Shown here: in pieces, positions 1 through 8,106 of the stretch | Numbering within the stretch: the first letter of the stretch is position 1 | Layout: each line of letters begins with the position of its first letter | Assembly: GCF_014295035.1 (NCBI RefSeq) | Contig: NZ_CP060404.1 | Span: 4,996,501-5,060,500, forward strand | Source of the DNA: Streptomyces buecherae | Lineage (GTDB): Bacteria > Actinomycetota > Actinomycetes > Streptomycetales > Streptomycetaceae | Direction: 5' to 3' | Length of the DNA: 64,000 bases | Translations under genes and position numbers: made by a program | The notes under the pieces: generated by a model | What the model was told of the DNA's origin: nothing | Database searches by the model: none | Seen by the model: only the letters and a program-made list of their open reading frames with translations

Positions 1-2
1 CC

Positions 3-527
3 GTCCGCACCGATACCCGCACCGCACGCTGGGCGTTCGGGTTTCTCGACGCGATCGAGCGCAGCGCCGCGATCGTGGACTCGCGCACGGGCAGCGTGCA
101 CTGGCTGGTCCCGCCGGGTGAGGCGGCGCGGGCTCCGTACGACGACTGGGAGCGGTTGCGCCAACACGTCACCGTGCTGACGGCCGGGCCCACCGTGCAC
201 TACGTGGGTGTGCCGGCTGGTCACCTGTGTGACGGGGGCGGGCCCCGGTGGCACGTCCCCGCCGCGTGGTCCGGGTCCTACGTGACGCAGTCGCACCTGC
301 TGGCCGCCGTGTTGGGAACCGCCGTGGTGCGCGCGCACGGGCCCGCGGGACTGGCGCCGCAGTGCGCGGTGTGCGGGCGCGCCATGGACCGGGCGTCCAT
401 GGTGACCACGGTGGGACGGTTACGCCGGGGCGACCCGCTCCAGCACCTGGAGTCCCACCCGACGTGTGCGCACGCCGTGATGGGCCCCGAGGTGCGGCGG
501 GAGGCAGCGGGGGTGGCCGGGTGGTAG
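3..527 (+). CDS. hypothetical protein with CxxC/HxxxxC zinc-like motif, 5' end outside window
   Basis: The frame is open to the left edge, so the true start lies upstream; the visible part is 174 codons. I do not recognise the family. The C-terminal third carries CAVCGRAM followed about 25 residues later by HLESHPTCAH, which could bind zinc. The block RWHVPAAWSGSYV and the earlier VHWLVPPGEA resemble RWVVPRGWKGRHV and AVWLLPAEEA in the next gene, so the two look like diverged copies. The stop overlaps the next gene's GTG by seven bases, implying translational coupling. Its position upstream of a radical SAM gene on the same strand may be meaningful, but no function can be assigned. Confidence 0.6.
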   Translation, partial: VRTDTRTARWAFGFLDAIERSAAIVDSRTGSVHWLVPPGEAARAPYDDWERLRQHVTVLTAGPTVHYVGVPAGHLCDGGGPRWHVPAAWSGSYVTQSHLLAAVLGTAVVRAHGPAGLAPQCAVCGRAMDRASMVTTVGRLRRGDPLQHLESHPTCAHAVMGPEVRREAAGVAGW

Positions 528-934
528 CGCGGAGGCCCCGCTCCGGGGCGTACGCGTGGGCCCCGCCAGCCGGTCGCGGCTTTCATCTGTTGGCCATCGG
601 CGTCCAGTTGGAGGCCGTCCGCGCCCCCGCCGACCTCGGCGCGTGGATGCGGACGAACGGTACGGAGAAGGCCGCCCACATCGCCACGGCCCAGCACGCG
701 GTCTGGCTGCTGCCCGCCGAGGAGGCCGCCGTGTACCGCACCGCCTGGCGCGTGCCCGGCGTACGGCATGTCGCGAGCGGGCTCCTGGCCGTGCCCCAGG
801 CCGGTCGGCCCGAGGTGGGGGCGGGTGTGCGGTGGGTGGTGCCGCGCGGTTGGAAGGGCCGGCACGTGGCCAGCCCTTCCCAACTGGCCACGGACCTCGC
901 GGCGGCGGCACGGGCCGCGTGGGGCGGGGGGTGA
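521..934 (+). CDS. hypothetical protein, paralogue of the preceding gene
   Basis: A 137-residue product read from a GTG that overlaps the previous stop. The start is uncertain because no well-spaced ribosome site precedes it; coding-like sequence begins at about GFHLLAIG. The segments AVWLLPAEEA and RWVVPRGWKGRHV match equivalent blocks of the upstream gene in the same order, but the cysteine/histidine tail of that protein is absent. No membrane segment or signal peptide is visible. It is probably co-transcribed with the flanking genes. Function unknown; both could be binding proteins of a Streptomyces-specific family. Confidence 0.55.
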   Translation: MVARRPRSGAYAWAPPAGRGFHLLAIGVQLEAVRAPADLGAWMRTNGTEKAAHIATAQHAVWLLPAEEAAVYRTAWRVPGVRHVASGLLAVPQAGRPEVGAGVRWVVPRGWKGRHVASPSQLATDLAAAARAAWGGG

Positions 935-1005
935 GCGCTTGGCGAGTGCGCGGCCACGGATCGACGCGTCGTACCGGCGAAGTACCTGACGGAGAAGGAG
1001 CGCCC

Positions 1006-1110
1006 GTGACGTCCGTCATCGGGGCAAGGCTGTCTCGCGTCGAGCGCCGTACGGAGTTCCTCTGGCTGGATGGCGGCGGCGCTCCGACCCCGTGCTCGCG
1101 TGAACCCTGA
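1006..1110 (+). CDS. 34-residue mini-ORF resembling the N-terminus of the following radical SAM protein
   Basis: Starts at a GTG preceded by GGAGAAGGAG. The product contains TEFLWLDGGG and ends APTPCSREP. The radical SAM protein 300 bp downstream starts almost the same way (MTTIIEG... TQFLWLD), and the first 70 or so nucleotides of the two genes are alignable, so this looks like a partial duplication of that gene's 5' end. Two readings are possible: a truncated remnant, or a short peptide substrate retained next to its enzyme, as in RiPP loci. A strong hairpin follows before the enzyme gene. The size, the single Cys near the C-terminus and a good ribosome site keep the peptide reading open, but nothing proves it. 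Confidence 0.4.
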   Translation: MTSVIGARLSRVERRTEFLWLDGGGAPTPCSREP

Positions 1111-1203
1111 GGGAACCAGCGAAACCGCATGTGCTTTCGGGTGCAGTTCGTACTACCCATGGCGACCGTTTCGGGTCAGGGTCGCACAGCACTACCCCAG
1201 ACT

Positions 1204-1245
1204 CCCGCTGCCGTGGCGCCACTCGGGAGGCGCCACGGCAGCGGG
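1204..1245 (+). terminator. 17-bp perfect hairpin, terminator or attenuator
   Basis: The arms at 1204-1220 and 1229-1245 are perfectly complementary (17 bp) with an 8-base loop. No U-tract follows. It separates the 34-residue mini-ORF from the radical SAM gene on the same strand, where it could end most transcripts and let fewer through to the enzyme gene. Confidence 0.65.
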
Positions 1246-1305
1246 TTAGCAAGCGCACGACAGCGTGGGGGGCCCTCGCGCTGAGGAACGAGGTGTGGAG
1301 GGTAA

Positions 1306-2202
1306 GTGACAACGATCATCGAGGGACCGGCGATCAACCAGGCCCCGCGGCCTACGCAGTTCCTTTGGCTCGACCTCACGAGGCGCTGCCAGCTCAACTG
1401 CGTCCACTGCTACAACTCCTCGGACGCGAACGGGTCGCACGGGGAGATGTCGCGCGAGGACTGGCTAGGCGTGCTCGAGCAGGCCGTAGCGGGCGGCGTG
1501 CAGCGTGTACAACTCATCGGCGGAGAGCCGATGCTGCACCCTGACGCCCTGGTCCTCGCGGACCAGGCGCTGACGCGGGGCCTGGCCGTCGAGGTCTACA
1601 GCAACCTCGTGCACGTCTCTGACGCGTGGTGGACGCAGCTCCAGCGTGAGGGCGCTTCGCTGGCCACTTCGTGGTACTCGGACCGGGCCGACGAGCACCA
1701 GGCCATCACGGGGCGCCCCAGCTTCCAGCGAACGCGGAACAACATCGTCAAGGCTGTGCGGCTCGGCACCCCCCTGCGCGCCGGCATTGTGGCGATCACC
1801 GAGGGGCAGCGTGTCGAGCAGGCCAAGCGAGACCTAGCGGAACTGGGTGTCACGCGGGTTGGCGTGGACCACGAGCGGCCCTACGGCCGCGGGGCCCAGG
1901 ACCAGGCACCTGACGTGTCCGGGCTGTGCGGCCAATGCGGGAACGGTAAGGCCGCGATCGACCCCAACGGCAACGTGTCGCCCTGCGTGTTCTCCGCCGA
2001 GTGGATGAGCGTGGGGAACGTCCGTACCGCTGAGCTGGTCGATATCCTCGGCGGCCCGGAGATGGCCGACGCGCGGTTGCGTATCCGCCACGCGGTTCGC
2101 GGAGGGAAGCTGTGCGACCCCGACAGGTGCGACCCTGGCTGCGACCCCAACGAGGAATGCAGGCCCGGGTACCCGGGCAGCGCATGTCATCCAAGGAACT
2201 GA
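1306..2202 (+). CDS. radical SAM/SPASM-like protein
   Basis: A 298-residue protein from a GTG start with GGAGGG a few bases upstream. The radical SAM cluster motif CQLNCVHC places C28, C32 and C35 around the [4Fe-4S] cluster that cleaves S-adenosylmethionine; LIGGEP is the usual GGE motif. The C-terminal 90 residues are cysteine-rich (CGQCGNG, a central SPCVF, then CDPDRCDPGCDPNEEC), as in SPASM or twitch domains that bind auxiliary clusters. Such enzymes often modify peptides, but the substrate here is unknown. The phosphotransferase-like gene begins three bases after the stop, so the two form an operon. The N-terminal stretch before the cluster is mirrored in the small upstream ORF. Confidence 0.85.
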   Translation: MTTIIEGPAINQAPRPTQFLWLDLTRRCQLNCVHCYNSSDANGSHGEMSREDWLGVLEQAVAGGVQRVQLIGGEPMLHPDALVLADQALTRGLAVEVYSNLVHVSDAWWTQLQREGASLATSWYSDRADEHQAITGRPSFQRTRNNIVKAVRLGTPLRAGIVAITEGQRVEQAKRDLAELGVTRVGVDHERPYGRGAQDQAPDVSGLCGQCGNGKAAIDPNGNVSPCVFSAEWMSVGNVRTAELVDILGGPEMADARLRIRHAVRGGKLCDPDRCDPGCDPNEECRPGYPGSACHPRN

Positions 2203-2204
2203 GC

Positions 2205-2999
2205 ATGCAACACGAACGCCCCGGACCAGAGTTCTGGTCTCTCATCCATCCGTTCACGGGAAACCGCACCTCCGTAGGCCGCACCGAGAGGGGCTTTGAG
2301 GCGGATCTCACGGCCGTGGTCGAGTGCGAGAAGGGTCCGTTCTTCGTCAAGGCCATGCGCAACCGCCAGGGCGGCCGGCGCAGCTCGATCCTGCGAGAGC
2401 GGGCCATTGCGTCCACCGTTCGCCCGATCGCGCCGGCACTCGTGTGGGAAGCGGAAAACGATGACTGGATCGTCCTCGGATACGAAGTCGTCTCCGGGCG
2501 CCGAGCGGACTTCACCACCGGCTCTCCAGACCTGTCGGTCGTAGCTGAGCTGATCAATCACCTTCGCACGCTGCCCGCGCCCGACGTGGCGCGAACGTGG
2601 GCGGAGAACCGGTGGGATCGCTTCACCGAACCCGAGGCGGCACGACTTTTCCGCGGCGGGACGCTCCTGCACGCGGATATCCACCCCAGCAACGTCATGG
2701 TCGGTGACGGGCGTTCGTGGCTCGTGGACTGGTCCTGGCCCACACTGGGGGTCGCGTTCATCGACCCGGCCTGCATGGTCGTGCAACTCATCTCCACCGG
2801 TCACACGCCGGCGCAGGCCGAGACGTGGGCCGGTCAATGCGAAGGGTGGGCGAAGGCCGATCCCGCGGCCCTGGACGCCTTCGCTCGCGCCACATACCGG
2901 ATGTGGGTCACGCGAGCGGAGGGCCGGCCTGACGAGTCATGGCTAGGCGCCATGGTTACGGCAGCTCAGGAATGGACACGGCACCGAGGGCTCACGTAG
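2205..2999 (+). CDS. aminoglycoside phosphotransferase/choline kinase-like protein
   Basis: A 264-residue protein starting at ATG 2205 with AAGGA spaced correctly; the frame is open further upstream inside the radical SAM gene but that part is not coding. The kinase-like catalytic loop HADIHPSN (HxDxxxxN) and the following LVDWSW, equivalent to the metal-binding DFG segment, identify the APH fold. These enzymes transfer phosphate from ATP to hydroxyl groups of small molecules. The substrate is unknown. Its three-base spacing from the radical SAM gene suggests both act on the same product, or that it gives self-protection. It is followed by a hairpin at 3039-3067. Confidence 0.8.
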   Translation: MQHERPGPEFWSLIHPFTGNRTSVGRTERGFEADLTAVVECEKGPFFVKAMRNRQGGRRSSILRERAIASTVRPIAPALVWEAENDDWIVLGYEVVSGRRADFTTGSPDLSVVAELINHLRTLPAPDVARTWAENRWDRFTEPEAARLFRGGTLLHADIHPSNVMVGDGRSWLVDWSWPTLGVAFIDPACMVVQLISTGHTPAQAETWAGQCEGWAKADPAALDAFARATYRMWVTRAEGRPDESWLGAMVTAAQEWTRHRGLT

Positions 3000-3038
3000 T
3001 CCGAGGCGCCACCAACGCCGTGCGGAGAGTTCATCCAC

Positions 3039-3067
3039 GCAGCCCCCTGCGGCCAGTAGGGGGCTGC
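3039..3067 (+). terminator. 10-bp hairpin terminator
   Basis: The arms 3039-3048 and 3058-3067 pair perfectly around a 9-base loop. It lies between the phosphotransferase-like gene and the convergent methyltransferase gene and could end transcription from the left. Confidence 0.55.
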
Positions 3068-3128
3068 GACGTTCCCCGGCCTGACGGGGCCGGGAAAGAC
3101 CGAGAAGAGAGTCCCACCCCCCAGAGCC

Positions 3129-3935
3129 TCACCCACCCGGCGCCAGCGCCTCCCACGCCACCGTGACCTCGCCCTGGCGCCAGCGGGTGGGGCCGTCCGT
3201 GAGGGGCCAGTCCGGGGCGAGCAGGCGGACGGAGCGGATCCAGCGTTGGCGGGCGCTGAGCGCGCCGTAGGGGGCGCTCGCCGCCCAGGCGCGGTCGAAG
3301 TCGCGGAGGAAGGCGTGCACGGGCTCGCCCGGCACGTTGCGGTGGATCAGCGCCTTCGGCAGGCGTTCGGCCAGGTCGGACGGATGCTCCAGGGACGCGA
3401 GGCGGGCCGCGAAGGTGACCGAGCGCGGGCCGGTGCGGTCGAGGGCCACCCACACGTGGCGGCGGCCGATCTCGTCACACGTGCCCTCGACCAGCAGTCC
3501 GCCGGGCGCGAGCCGGGCGCACAGGCGCCGCCACACGGCGGCCACCTCGTCCTCGTCGTACTGCCGCAACACGTTCGCCGCCCGGATGAGCACCGGCGCA
3601 CGCCCGGCCGGGCCCGGCAGCGGCACCTCGAAGCCGCCGTGCGCGAAGCGCAGCCCCGGGCGTTCGTAGGCCCGGGCCGCCGCGACCCGCGCCGGGTCGA
3701 TCTCGACGCCGACGACCTCGGCGTCGGACCGTACCGTGCGCAGCCGGCCGAGCAGTTCGACGGCGGTCCACGGCGCGGCCCCGTAGCCCAGGTCGACCGC
3801 CACCGGGTCGTCGCCGCGGCGCAGCTCCCGCCCGTGGGTGGCGACGATCCAGCGGTCCATGCGGCGCAGCCGGTTCGGGTTGGTGGTGCCGCGGGTCACC
3901 GACCCCACGGGACGGTGCGGGGTACGGGGCGGCAT
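3129..3935 (-). CDS. class I SAM-dependent methyltransferase
   Basis: A 268-residue protein. The start MPPRTPHRP was preferred to an in-frame codon 29 residues earlier because the extra part is only Arg/Ala-rich. VDLGYGAAPWTAVELL is the glycine-rich motif I that binds S-adenosylmethionine, and VVGVEIDPARV supplies the acidic motif II; LAPGGLLVEGTCDE corresponds to the later strand. The methyl acceptor cannot be inferred. It lies divergent to mshA, as this gene does in other streptomycetes by recollection. No signal peptide or membrane segment is seen. Confidence 0.8.
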   Translation of the reverse strand: MPPRTPHRPVGSVTRGTTNPNRLRRMDRWIVATHGRELRRGDDPVAVDLGYGAAPWTAVELLGRLRTVRSDAEVVGVEIDPARVAAARAYERPGLRFAHGGFEVPLPGPAGRAPVLIRAANVLRQYDEDEVAAVWRRLCARLAPGGLLVEGTCDEIGRRHVWVALDRTGPRSVTFAARLASLEHPSDLAERLPKALIHRNVPGEPVHAFLRDFDRAWAASAPYGALSARQRWIRSVRLLAPDWPLTDGPTRWRQGEVTVAWEALAPGG

Positions 3936-4193
3936 ACGGGCGAGCCTAGCCGCCCCGCGCGCCAGCGCCGGCGCACGCCGGTCCAGGCGCCCCGCCCGCC
4001 CCCTCGGCCCGGGGCCGGACAACGCGCCGGCGCGACGGCTCGCGCCTCACCGCTCCCCGACGGCCGATTCCGGCCGGAGGCACCGCGCCCGGCCAGCCCG
4101 CGTAACAACTTGGCAAAATGGAAATGGGAACGATGTATTCCGCTGTTGCAGTCGTCCGGAGGGACCTCACGCCGTCTAAGGAGGCCACGCGCG

Positions 4194-5651
4194 GTGAGTC
4201 AGTACGCACCTCGGCAAGGCTCCCGGTCGCCGCTTCCGAAGCCGCGCAGTGGCCTGCTGAGCAGGGCGGCGGCCCGGCGTCCCCGGACGTTCGGGCGCTC
4301 GGTGCCACGCCGGATAGCGATGCTCAGCGTCCACACCTCGCCGCTGCACCAGCCGGGCACCGGCGACGCGGGCGGCATGAACGTGTACATCGTCGAGCTG
4401 GCCAGGCGGCTCGCGGCCATCGACATCGAGGTGGAGATCTTCACCCGCGCCACCACCGGCGCCCTGCCACCCACCGTGGAACTGGCCCCCGGCGTCCTCG
4501 TCCGGCACGTGGACGCGGGCCCGTACGAGGGGCTGGCCAAGGAGGACCTGCCCGCGCAGCTCTGCGCCTTCACGCACGGCGTCATGCAGGTCTGGGCCGG
4601 CCACCGCCCGGGCCACTACGACCTCGTCCACTCCCACTACTGGCTCTCCGGCCACGTCGGCTGGCTCGCCGCCCAGCGCTGGGGCACCCCGCTCGTGCAC
4701 GCGATGCACACCATGGCCAAGGTCAAGAACGCCGCGCTCGCCGCCGGCGACACCCCCGAACCCGCCGCCCGCGTCATCGGCGAGACGCAGATCGTCCGGG
4801 CCGCCGACCGGCTCATCGCCAACACCGCCGAGGAGGCGGGCGAACTCGTACGGCACTACGAGTCGGAGCCGCACAAGGTCGCCGTCGTCCACCCCGGCGT
4901 CAACCTCGACCGCTTCCGTCCCGCGCCGCCACACCAGCACCTGGCCACGTCCGCCCTCGACGTCTACCGCGAGACGTCCCCCGAGACCTCCCCCGAGGCC
5001 GTCGCCGCCAGCCGGGCCGCCGCCCGGGAGCGGCTCGGGCTGCCGCAGCACGCCCTGGTGCCGCTGTTCGCCGGGCGCATCCAGCCGCTCAAGGCCCCGG
5101 ACGTCGTGCTGCGGGCCGTGGCCCACCTGCTCACCGAGCACCCGTCGCTGCGCGACCGCGTCGTGCTCCCCGTCGTCGGCGGCCCGAGCGGCAGCGGCCT
5201 GGCCAAGCCGGAGGGGTTGCAGAAGCTCGCCGCCCGGCTGGGCATCGCGGACCTGGTCCAGTTCCGGCCGCCGGTCGGACAGGAGCGGCTAGCCGACTGG
5301 TACCGCGCGGCGTCCGTGCTGGTCATGCCCTCGTACAGCGAGTCGTTCGGCCTGGTCGCGGCCGAGGCGCAGGCGTGCGGGACGCCGGTGATCGCGGCGG
5401 CCGTCGGCGGGCTGCCGGTGGCCGTGCGGGACGGCGTCAGCGGCTTCCTCGTCGACGGCCACGACCCCGCCGACTACGCGCGCATGCTGCACCGCTTCGT
5501 CACCGCCCCCGACCTCGCCGCCCGCATGGGCGCCTCCGCCGCGCGCCACGCGCAGTCCTTCGGCTGGGACGCGGCAGCCGCCGCGACCGCCGACGTCTAC
5601 GGCGCGGCGCTGCACGAGCGGCGCGGTCGCCTACGATCTACGCATGGGTAA
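4194..5651 (+). CDS. mshA: D-inositol-3-phosphate glycosyltransferase MshA
   Basis: First committed step of mycothiol synthesis: transfers GlcNAc from UDP-GlcNAc to 1D-myo-inositol 3-phosphate in the cytoplasm. The 485-residue protein is a GT-B fold family 4 glycosyltransferase. The N-terminal domain has HQPGTGDAGGMNVYIVELA and HAMHTMAKVKN; the C-terminal domain has GRIQPLKAPD and the sugar-nucleotide EX7E motif ESFGLVAAE. The start GTG follows AAGGAGG by about nine bases and gives MSQYAP, as in other Streptomyces MshA proteins. The frame is open about 950 bp further upstream, but that overlaps the divergent methyltransferase. The last eight bases overlap the next gene. Mycothiol is the actinobacterial thiol buffer. 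Confidence 0.95.
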   Translation: MSQYAPRQGSRSPLPKPRSGLLSRAAARRPRTFGRSVPRRIAMLSVHTSPLHQPGTGDAGGMNVYIVELARRLAAIDIEVEIFTRATTGALPPTVELAPGVLVRHVDAGPYEGLAKEDLPAQLCAFTHGVMQVWAGHRPGHYDLVHSHYWLSGHVGWLAAQRWGTPLVHAMHTMAKVKNAALAAGDTPEPAARVIGETQIVRAADRLIANTAEEAGELVRHYESEPHKVAVVHPGVNLDRFRPAPPHQHLATSALDVYRETSPETSPEAVAASRAAARERLGLPQHALVPLFAGRIQPLKAPDVVLRAVAHLLTEHPSLRDRVVLPVVGGPSGSGLAKPEGLQKLAARLGIADLVQFRPPVGQERLADWYRAASVLVMPSYSESFGLVAAEAQACGTPVIAAAVGGLPVAVRDGVSGFLVDGHDPADYARMLHRFVTAPDLAARMGASAARHAQSFGWDAAAAATADVYGAALHERRGRLRSTHG

Positions 5652-6219
5652 CCACGCGGAAGCCGGCCCGGTCAACGACGCGGAAGCCGTCATCGAGAGC
5701 ACCCTGCGCGGAGCGGAGCTGGAGTGGGAGCGGGCGGCCGACGGCGCGTACGTCGTGACCCTGCCCGGCACCCGCAAGCTCTCCACCACCTGCTCGCTGC
5801 GCGTCGGGCGACACTCGCTGTCCGTCAACGCCTTCGTCATCCGACACCCCGACGAGAACGACGCGGCCGTGCACCGCTGGCTCCTGGAGCGCAACACCCG
5901 CCTGTACGGGGTGAGTTACGCCATCGACCGGCTCGGCGACATCTACCTGGTCGGCCGCCTCCCGCTGGCCGCGGTGACCCCGGACGAGATCGACCGGCTG
6001 CTCGGCACCGTCCTGGAGAACGCCGACGCCAGCTTCAACACCCTCCTTGAGCTGGGGTTCGCGTCGGCGATCCGCAAGGAGTACGCGTGGCGCACCGCCC
6101 GTGGCGAGTCCACCCGCAACCTCGCCGCCTTCACCCACCTGACCGGCGAGGGGCGGTCGGCCCCGGACGCGGAGCGCGGCGGCCCGGGCGGCGGCGGCCC
6201 GGCGTCCGACCCCGCGTAA
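5644..6219 (+). CDS. YbjN domain-containing protein
   Basis: A 191-residue protein whose ATG lies inside the end of mshA (8-base overlap), implying coupled translation. Residues 12-140 match the YbjN-type fold: LPGTRKLSTTCSLRVGRHSLSVNAFV, abridged, then WLLERNTRLYGVSYAID and LDEIDRLLG-like helices. The last 40 residues are a Gly/Pro/Ala-rich tail. YbjN proteins are small folds related to secretion-chaperone-like proteins; in actinobacteria the role is not established. Conserved linkage with mshA suggests a tie to mycothiol metabolism or simply a shared promoter. Confidence 0.8.
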   Translation: MGNHAEAGPVNDAEAVIESTLRGAELEWERAADGAYVVTLPGTRKLSTTCSLRVGRHSLSVNAFVIRHPDENDAAVHRWLLERNTRLYGVSYAIDRLGDIYLVGRLPLAAVTPDEIDRLLGTVLENADASFNTLLELGFASAIRKEYAWRTARGESTRNLAAFTHLTGEGRSAPDAERGGPGGGGPASDPA

Positions 6220-6370
6220 CCCCGTCACCCCGTCACCCCGTATCCCCGTAACTCCGGACCCTCGCCCGTCGGGACATGTCTGGTTCATCCGGCATGCAGC
6301 CTTCCGTCGCCGGGCGTGCCTACGGTCGTCGCCGACGCGTGGGGGATCGCGACGGGCGAAGGGGGCCGGC

Positions 6371-7375
6371 GTGCTGTCCGTGGTGTTCCGGGGTGATGAC
6401 CTGCCGGCAGACCAACGCTTCGACGCCTGGCGGGAGTTGAGCGGCAAGGCGGTGCTCAGGACGCTCATGGACAGCGACCGCGCCGCGGACTTCCGGGCCA
6501 CGCTGCGCGCGGGCGGCCTCGGGCCCGTGCAGGTGTCGGCCATGACGTACCAGAGCCTGCGCTCGCGGCGCACGCCGGCGCTCATCCGGGCCGCCGACCC
6601 CGAGCTGTACCAGCTCGCCCTGGTACGCGGCGGGCGCCAGTGCATCACCTGGCGGGACCGGGAACTGGCGCTCGGCCACGGCGAACTGCTCTTCTACGAC
6701 TCCTCCCACTCCTTCACCGCCGAGATCCGCACCGGCGAGATGGCCGCCTCGTCGGTGGTCGTCCAGGTGCCACGGGAACTGCTGCCGATGGACCGCGACC
6801 GGGCGGACGGGCTGCTCGGCACGCGGGTGCCGCCGGACGACCCGGTCGGGGTGCTGCTGCGGCAGTTCATCGACGCCGTCGCCCGCCCCGCCGGAGCGGG
6901 GGTCGCCCCGTACACCGCGACCGACGCGGGCCGGCTCGGCCTCGTCCTCACCGACCTGCTGACGGCCCTGCTCAGCCGACAGTACGAGCGGCGCCCCGGC
7001 GCGGCCGTGGCCGCCGGCGGCCGGGAGACCCAACTCCTGTGCGTGCAGGCGTTCATCGAGCGGCACCTCGGCGACGCGGACCTCTCCCCGGCGGCCGTCG
7101 CCGCCGCGCACCACGTCTCGCTGCGCTCCCTGCACCGGCTCTTCGAACCGGTGGGGCTCGGGGTCGCCGGCTGGATACGCGCCCGGCGCCTCGATCGCTG
7201 CCGGCGCGACCTCGCCGACCCGGCCCTCTCCCGGCGTACCGTCCGCGCCATCGGCGCCACCTGGGGCTTTCCGCGACCGGCCGACTTCAACCGGGCGTTT
7301 AGGGCGGCGTACGGGCTCTCACCGGGCGAGTACCGGCGGCTGGCCGGGGCGCCGACGGTGTGCGCCGAGCGCTAA
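6371..7375 (+). CDS. AraC family transcriptional regulator
   Basis: A 334-residue protein. The first 200 residues form an AraC-type ligand-binding domain (QRFDAWREL near the start, then a cupin-like stretch around LALGHGELLFYDSSHSF). The C-terminal 100 residues hold two helix-turn-helix motifs, with SLRSLHRLFEPVGLGVAGWI and the signature PADFNRAFRAAYGLSPGEYR. It belongs to the subgroup with the NAD-binding-like N-terminal domain common in streptomycetes. The inducer and targets are not evident; the nearest gene downstream encodes a small secreted protein, a possible target. The start is a GTG with GGGGGCC upstream, only moderately convincing. Confidence 0.85.
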   Translation: MLSVVFRGDDLPADQRFDAWRELSGKAVLRTLMDSDRAADFRATLRAGGLGPVQVSAMTYQSLRSRRTPALIRAADPELYQLALVRGGRQCITWRDRELALGHGELLFYDSSHSFTAEIRTGEMAASSVVVQVPRELLPMDRDRADGLLGTRVPPDDPVGVLLRQFIDAVARPAGAGVAPYTATDAGRLGLVLTDLLTALLSRQYERRPGAAVAAGGRETQLLCVQAFIERHLGDADLSPAAVAAAHHVSLRSLHRLFEPVGLGVAGWIRARRLDRCRRDLADPALSRRTVRAIGATWGFPRPADFNRAFRAAYGLSPGEYRRLAGAPTVCAER

Positions 7376-7484
7376 CGGTCGGGCACGCGCTGCGCACCAC
7401 CGGCCGGGCGTCGTCCGCGAGACTCGACAGCGCCGCGGCAGGCACCGCTCCACTCGACCCGTCCCACTTCCAGGGGGTTGGACC

Positions 7485-7856
7485 ATGAACAGGGCAAGGA
7501 TGGCCACCGCGGTGGCCGCGCTCGGCCTCGCGGCGGGAACGCTGGCCACGGCGGCACCGGCCGCCACCGCGACCAGCGCCACCGCTGTCGCCGCCGCCAC
7601 TGACCGGTCGGAGGTCTCCGTCACCTCTGTCCGGGGCACGGTGCACGGCGGGCACTCGATCTGGGAGAAGGTGAACCCCTTCCAGAACAAGATCGGGGTC
7701 ACCTACGAGGACGACACGATCCTCGCCTCGTGTAAGCGCTGGGGCGCGGACGACAAGTGGTGGTACTGGGTCCGCTTCGACGTCGACGGCGTCAAGGGCC
7801 ACGTCTCGCACGACGCCACCAACATCCGCCACTCGCACCTGCCCAAGTGCGGCTGA
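7485..7856 (+). CDS. small secreted protein, possible SH3-like fold
   Basis: A 123-residue product with a clear Sec signal peptide: basic MNRAR, a hydrophobic Ala/Gly/Leu stretch and several Ala-x-Ala cleavage options between residues 24 and 42. The mature part, about 85 residues, has an aromatic-rich centre (DDKWWYWVRFDVDGVKGHV) and two cysteines, C near residue 82 and another at the C-terminus, that may form a disulfide. The VRFDGVKGHV-like ending resembles bacterial SH3 domains, but this is only a resemblance. Secreted small proteins of this type are frequent in Streptomyces and mostly uncharacterised. Confidence 0.7.
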   Translation: MNRARMATAVAALGLAAGTLATAAPAATATSATAVAAATDRSEVSVTSVRGTVHGGHSIWEKVNPFQNKIGVTYEDDTILASCKRWGADDKWWYWVRFDVDGVKGHVSHDATNIRHSHLPKCG

Positions 7857-7999
7857 CCCAGCACGGCCCGGCAGCGGCCCCGGCCCACACCCGCCGTCGA
7901 CCTGACCCGTGACGGCCCGTGACGGCCCACCGGTGACAACCCGCGGGCGACCCGCCGGTGACGTCCCACCGACCCGCCGGTGACGACCCGCGGGCAACG

Positions 8000-8053
8000 G
8001 CCCGCCCGGCCCGGTCCCGTACGGCCGTCAGCCGTACGCCGGGTCGGGCGGGC
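8000..8053. terminator. long two-part hairpin between convergent genes
   Basis: The outer arms 8000-8014 and 8039-8053 (15 bp with one G-T pair) enclose an inner 8-bp stem 8018-8025/8031-8038. It lies between the secreted-protein gene and the convergent MFS gene and could terminate both. The preceding 100 bp contain imperfect repeats of CCCGCCGGTGACG. Confidence 0.6.
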
Positions 8054-8106
8054 CCGTACTAGCGGCCGGCCGGCTCACGGGGCGGCGGGCTCACGGATCG
8101 GCCGGC

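Noticed and set aside
1129..1283. A 51-codon open frame crossing the hairpin before the radical SAM gene
   Set aside because: No ribosome site and it runs through the strong hairpin; the 34-residue ORF has better support.
3246..4193. In-frame upstream extension of mshA to about 800 residues total
   Set aside because: It overlaps the divergent methyltransferase gene and has no family sequence; a good ribosome site and the standard MshA N-terminus place the start at 4194.
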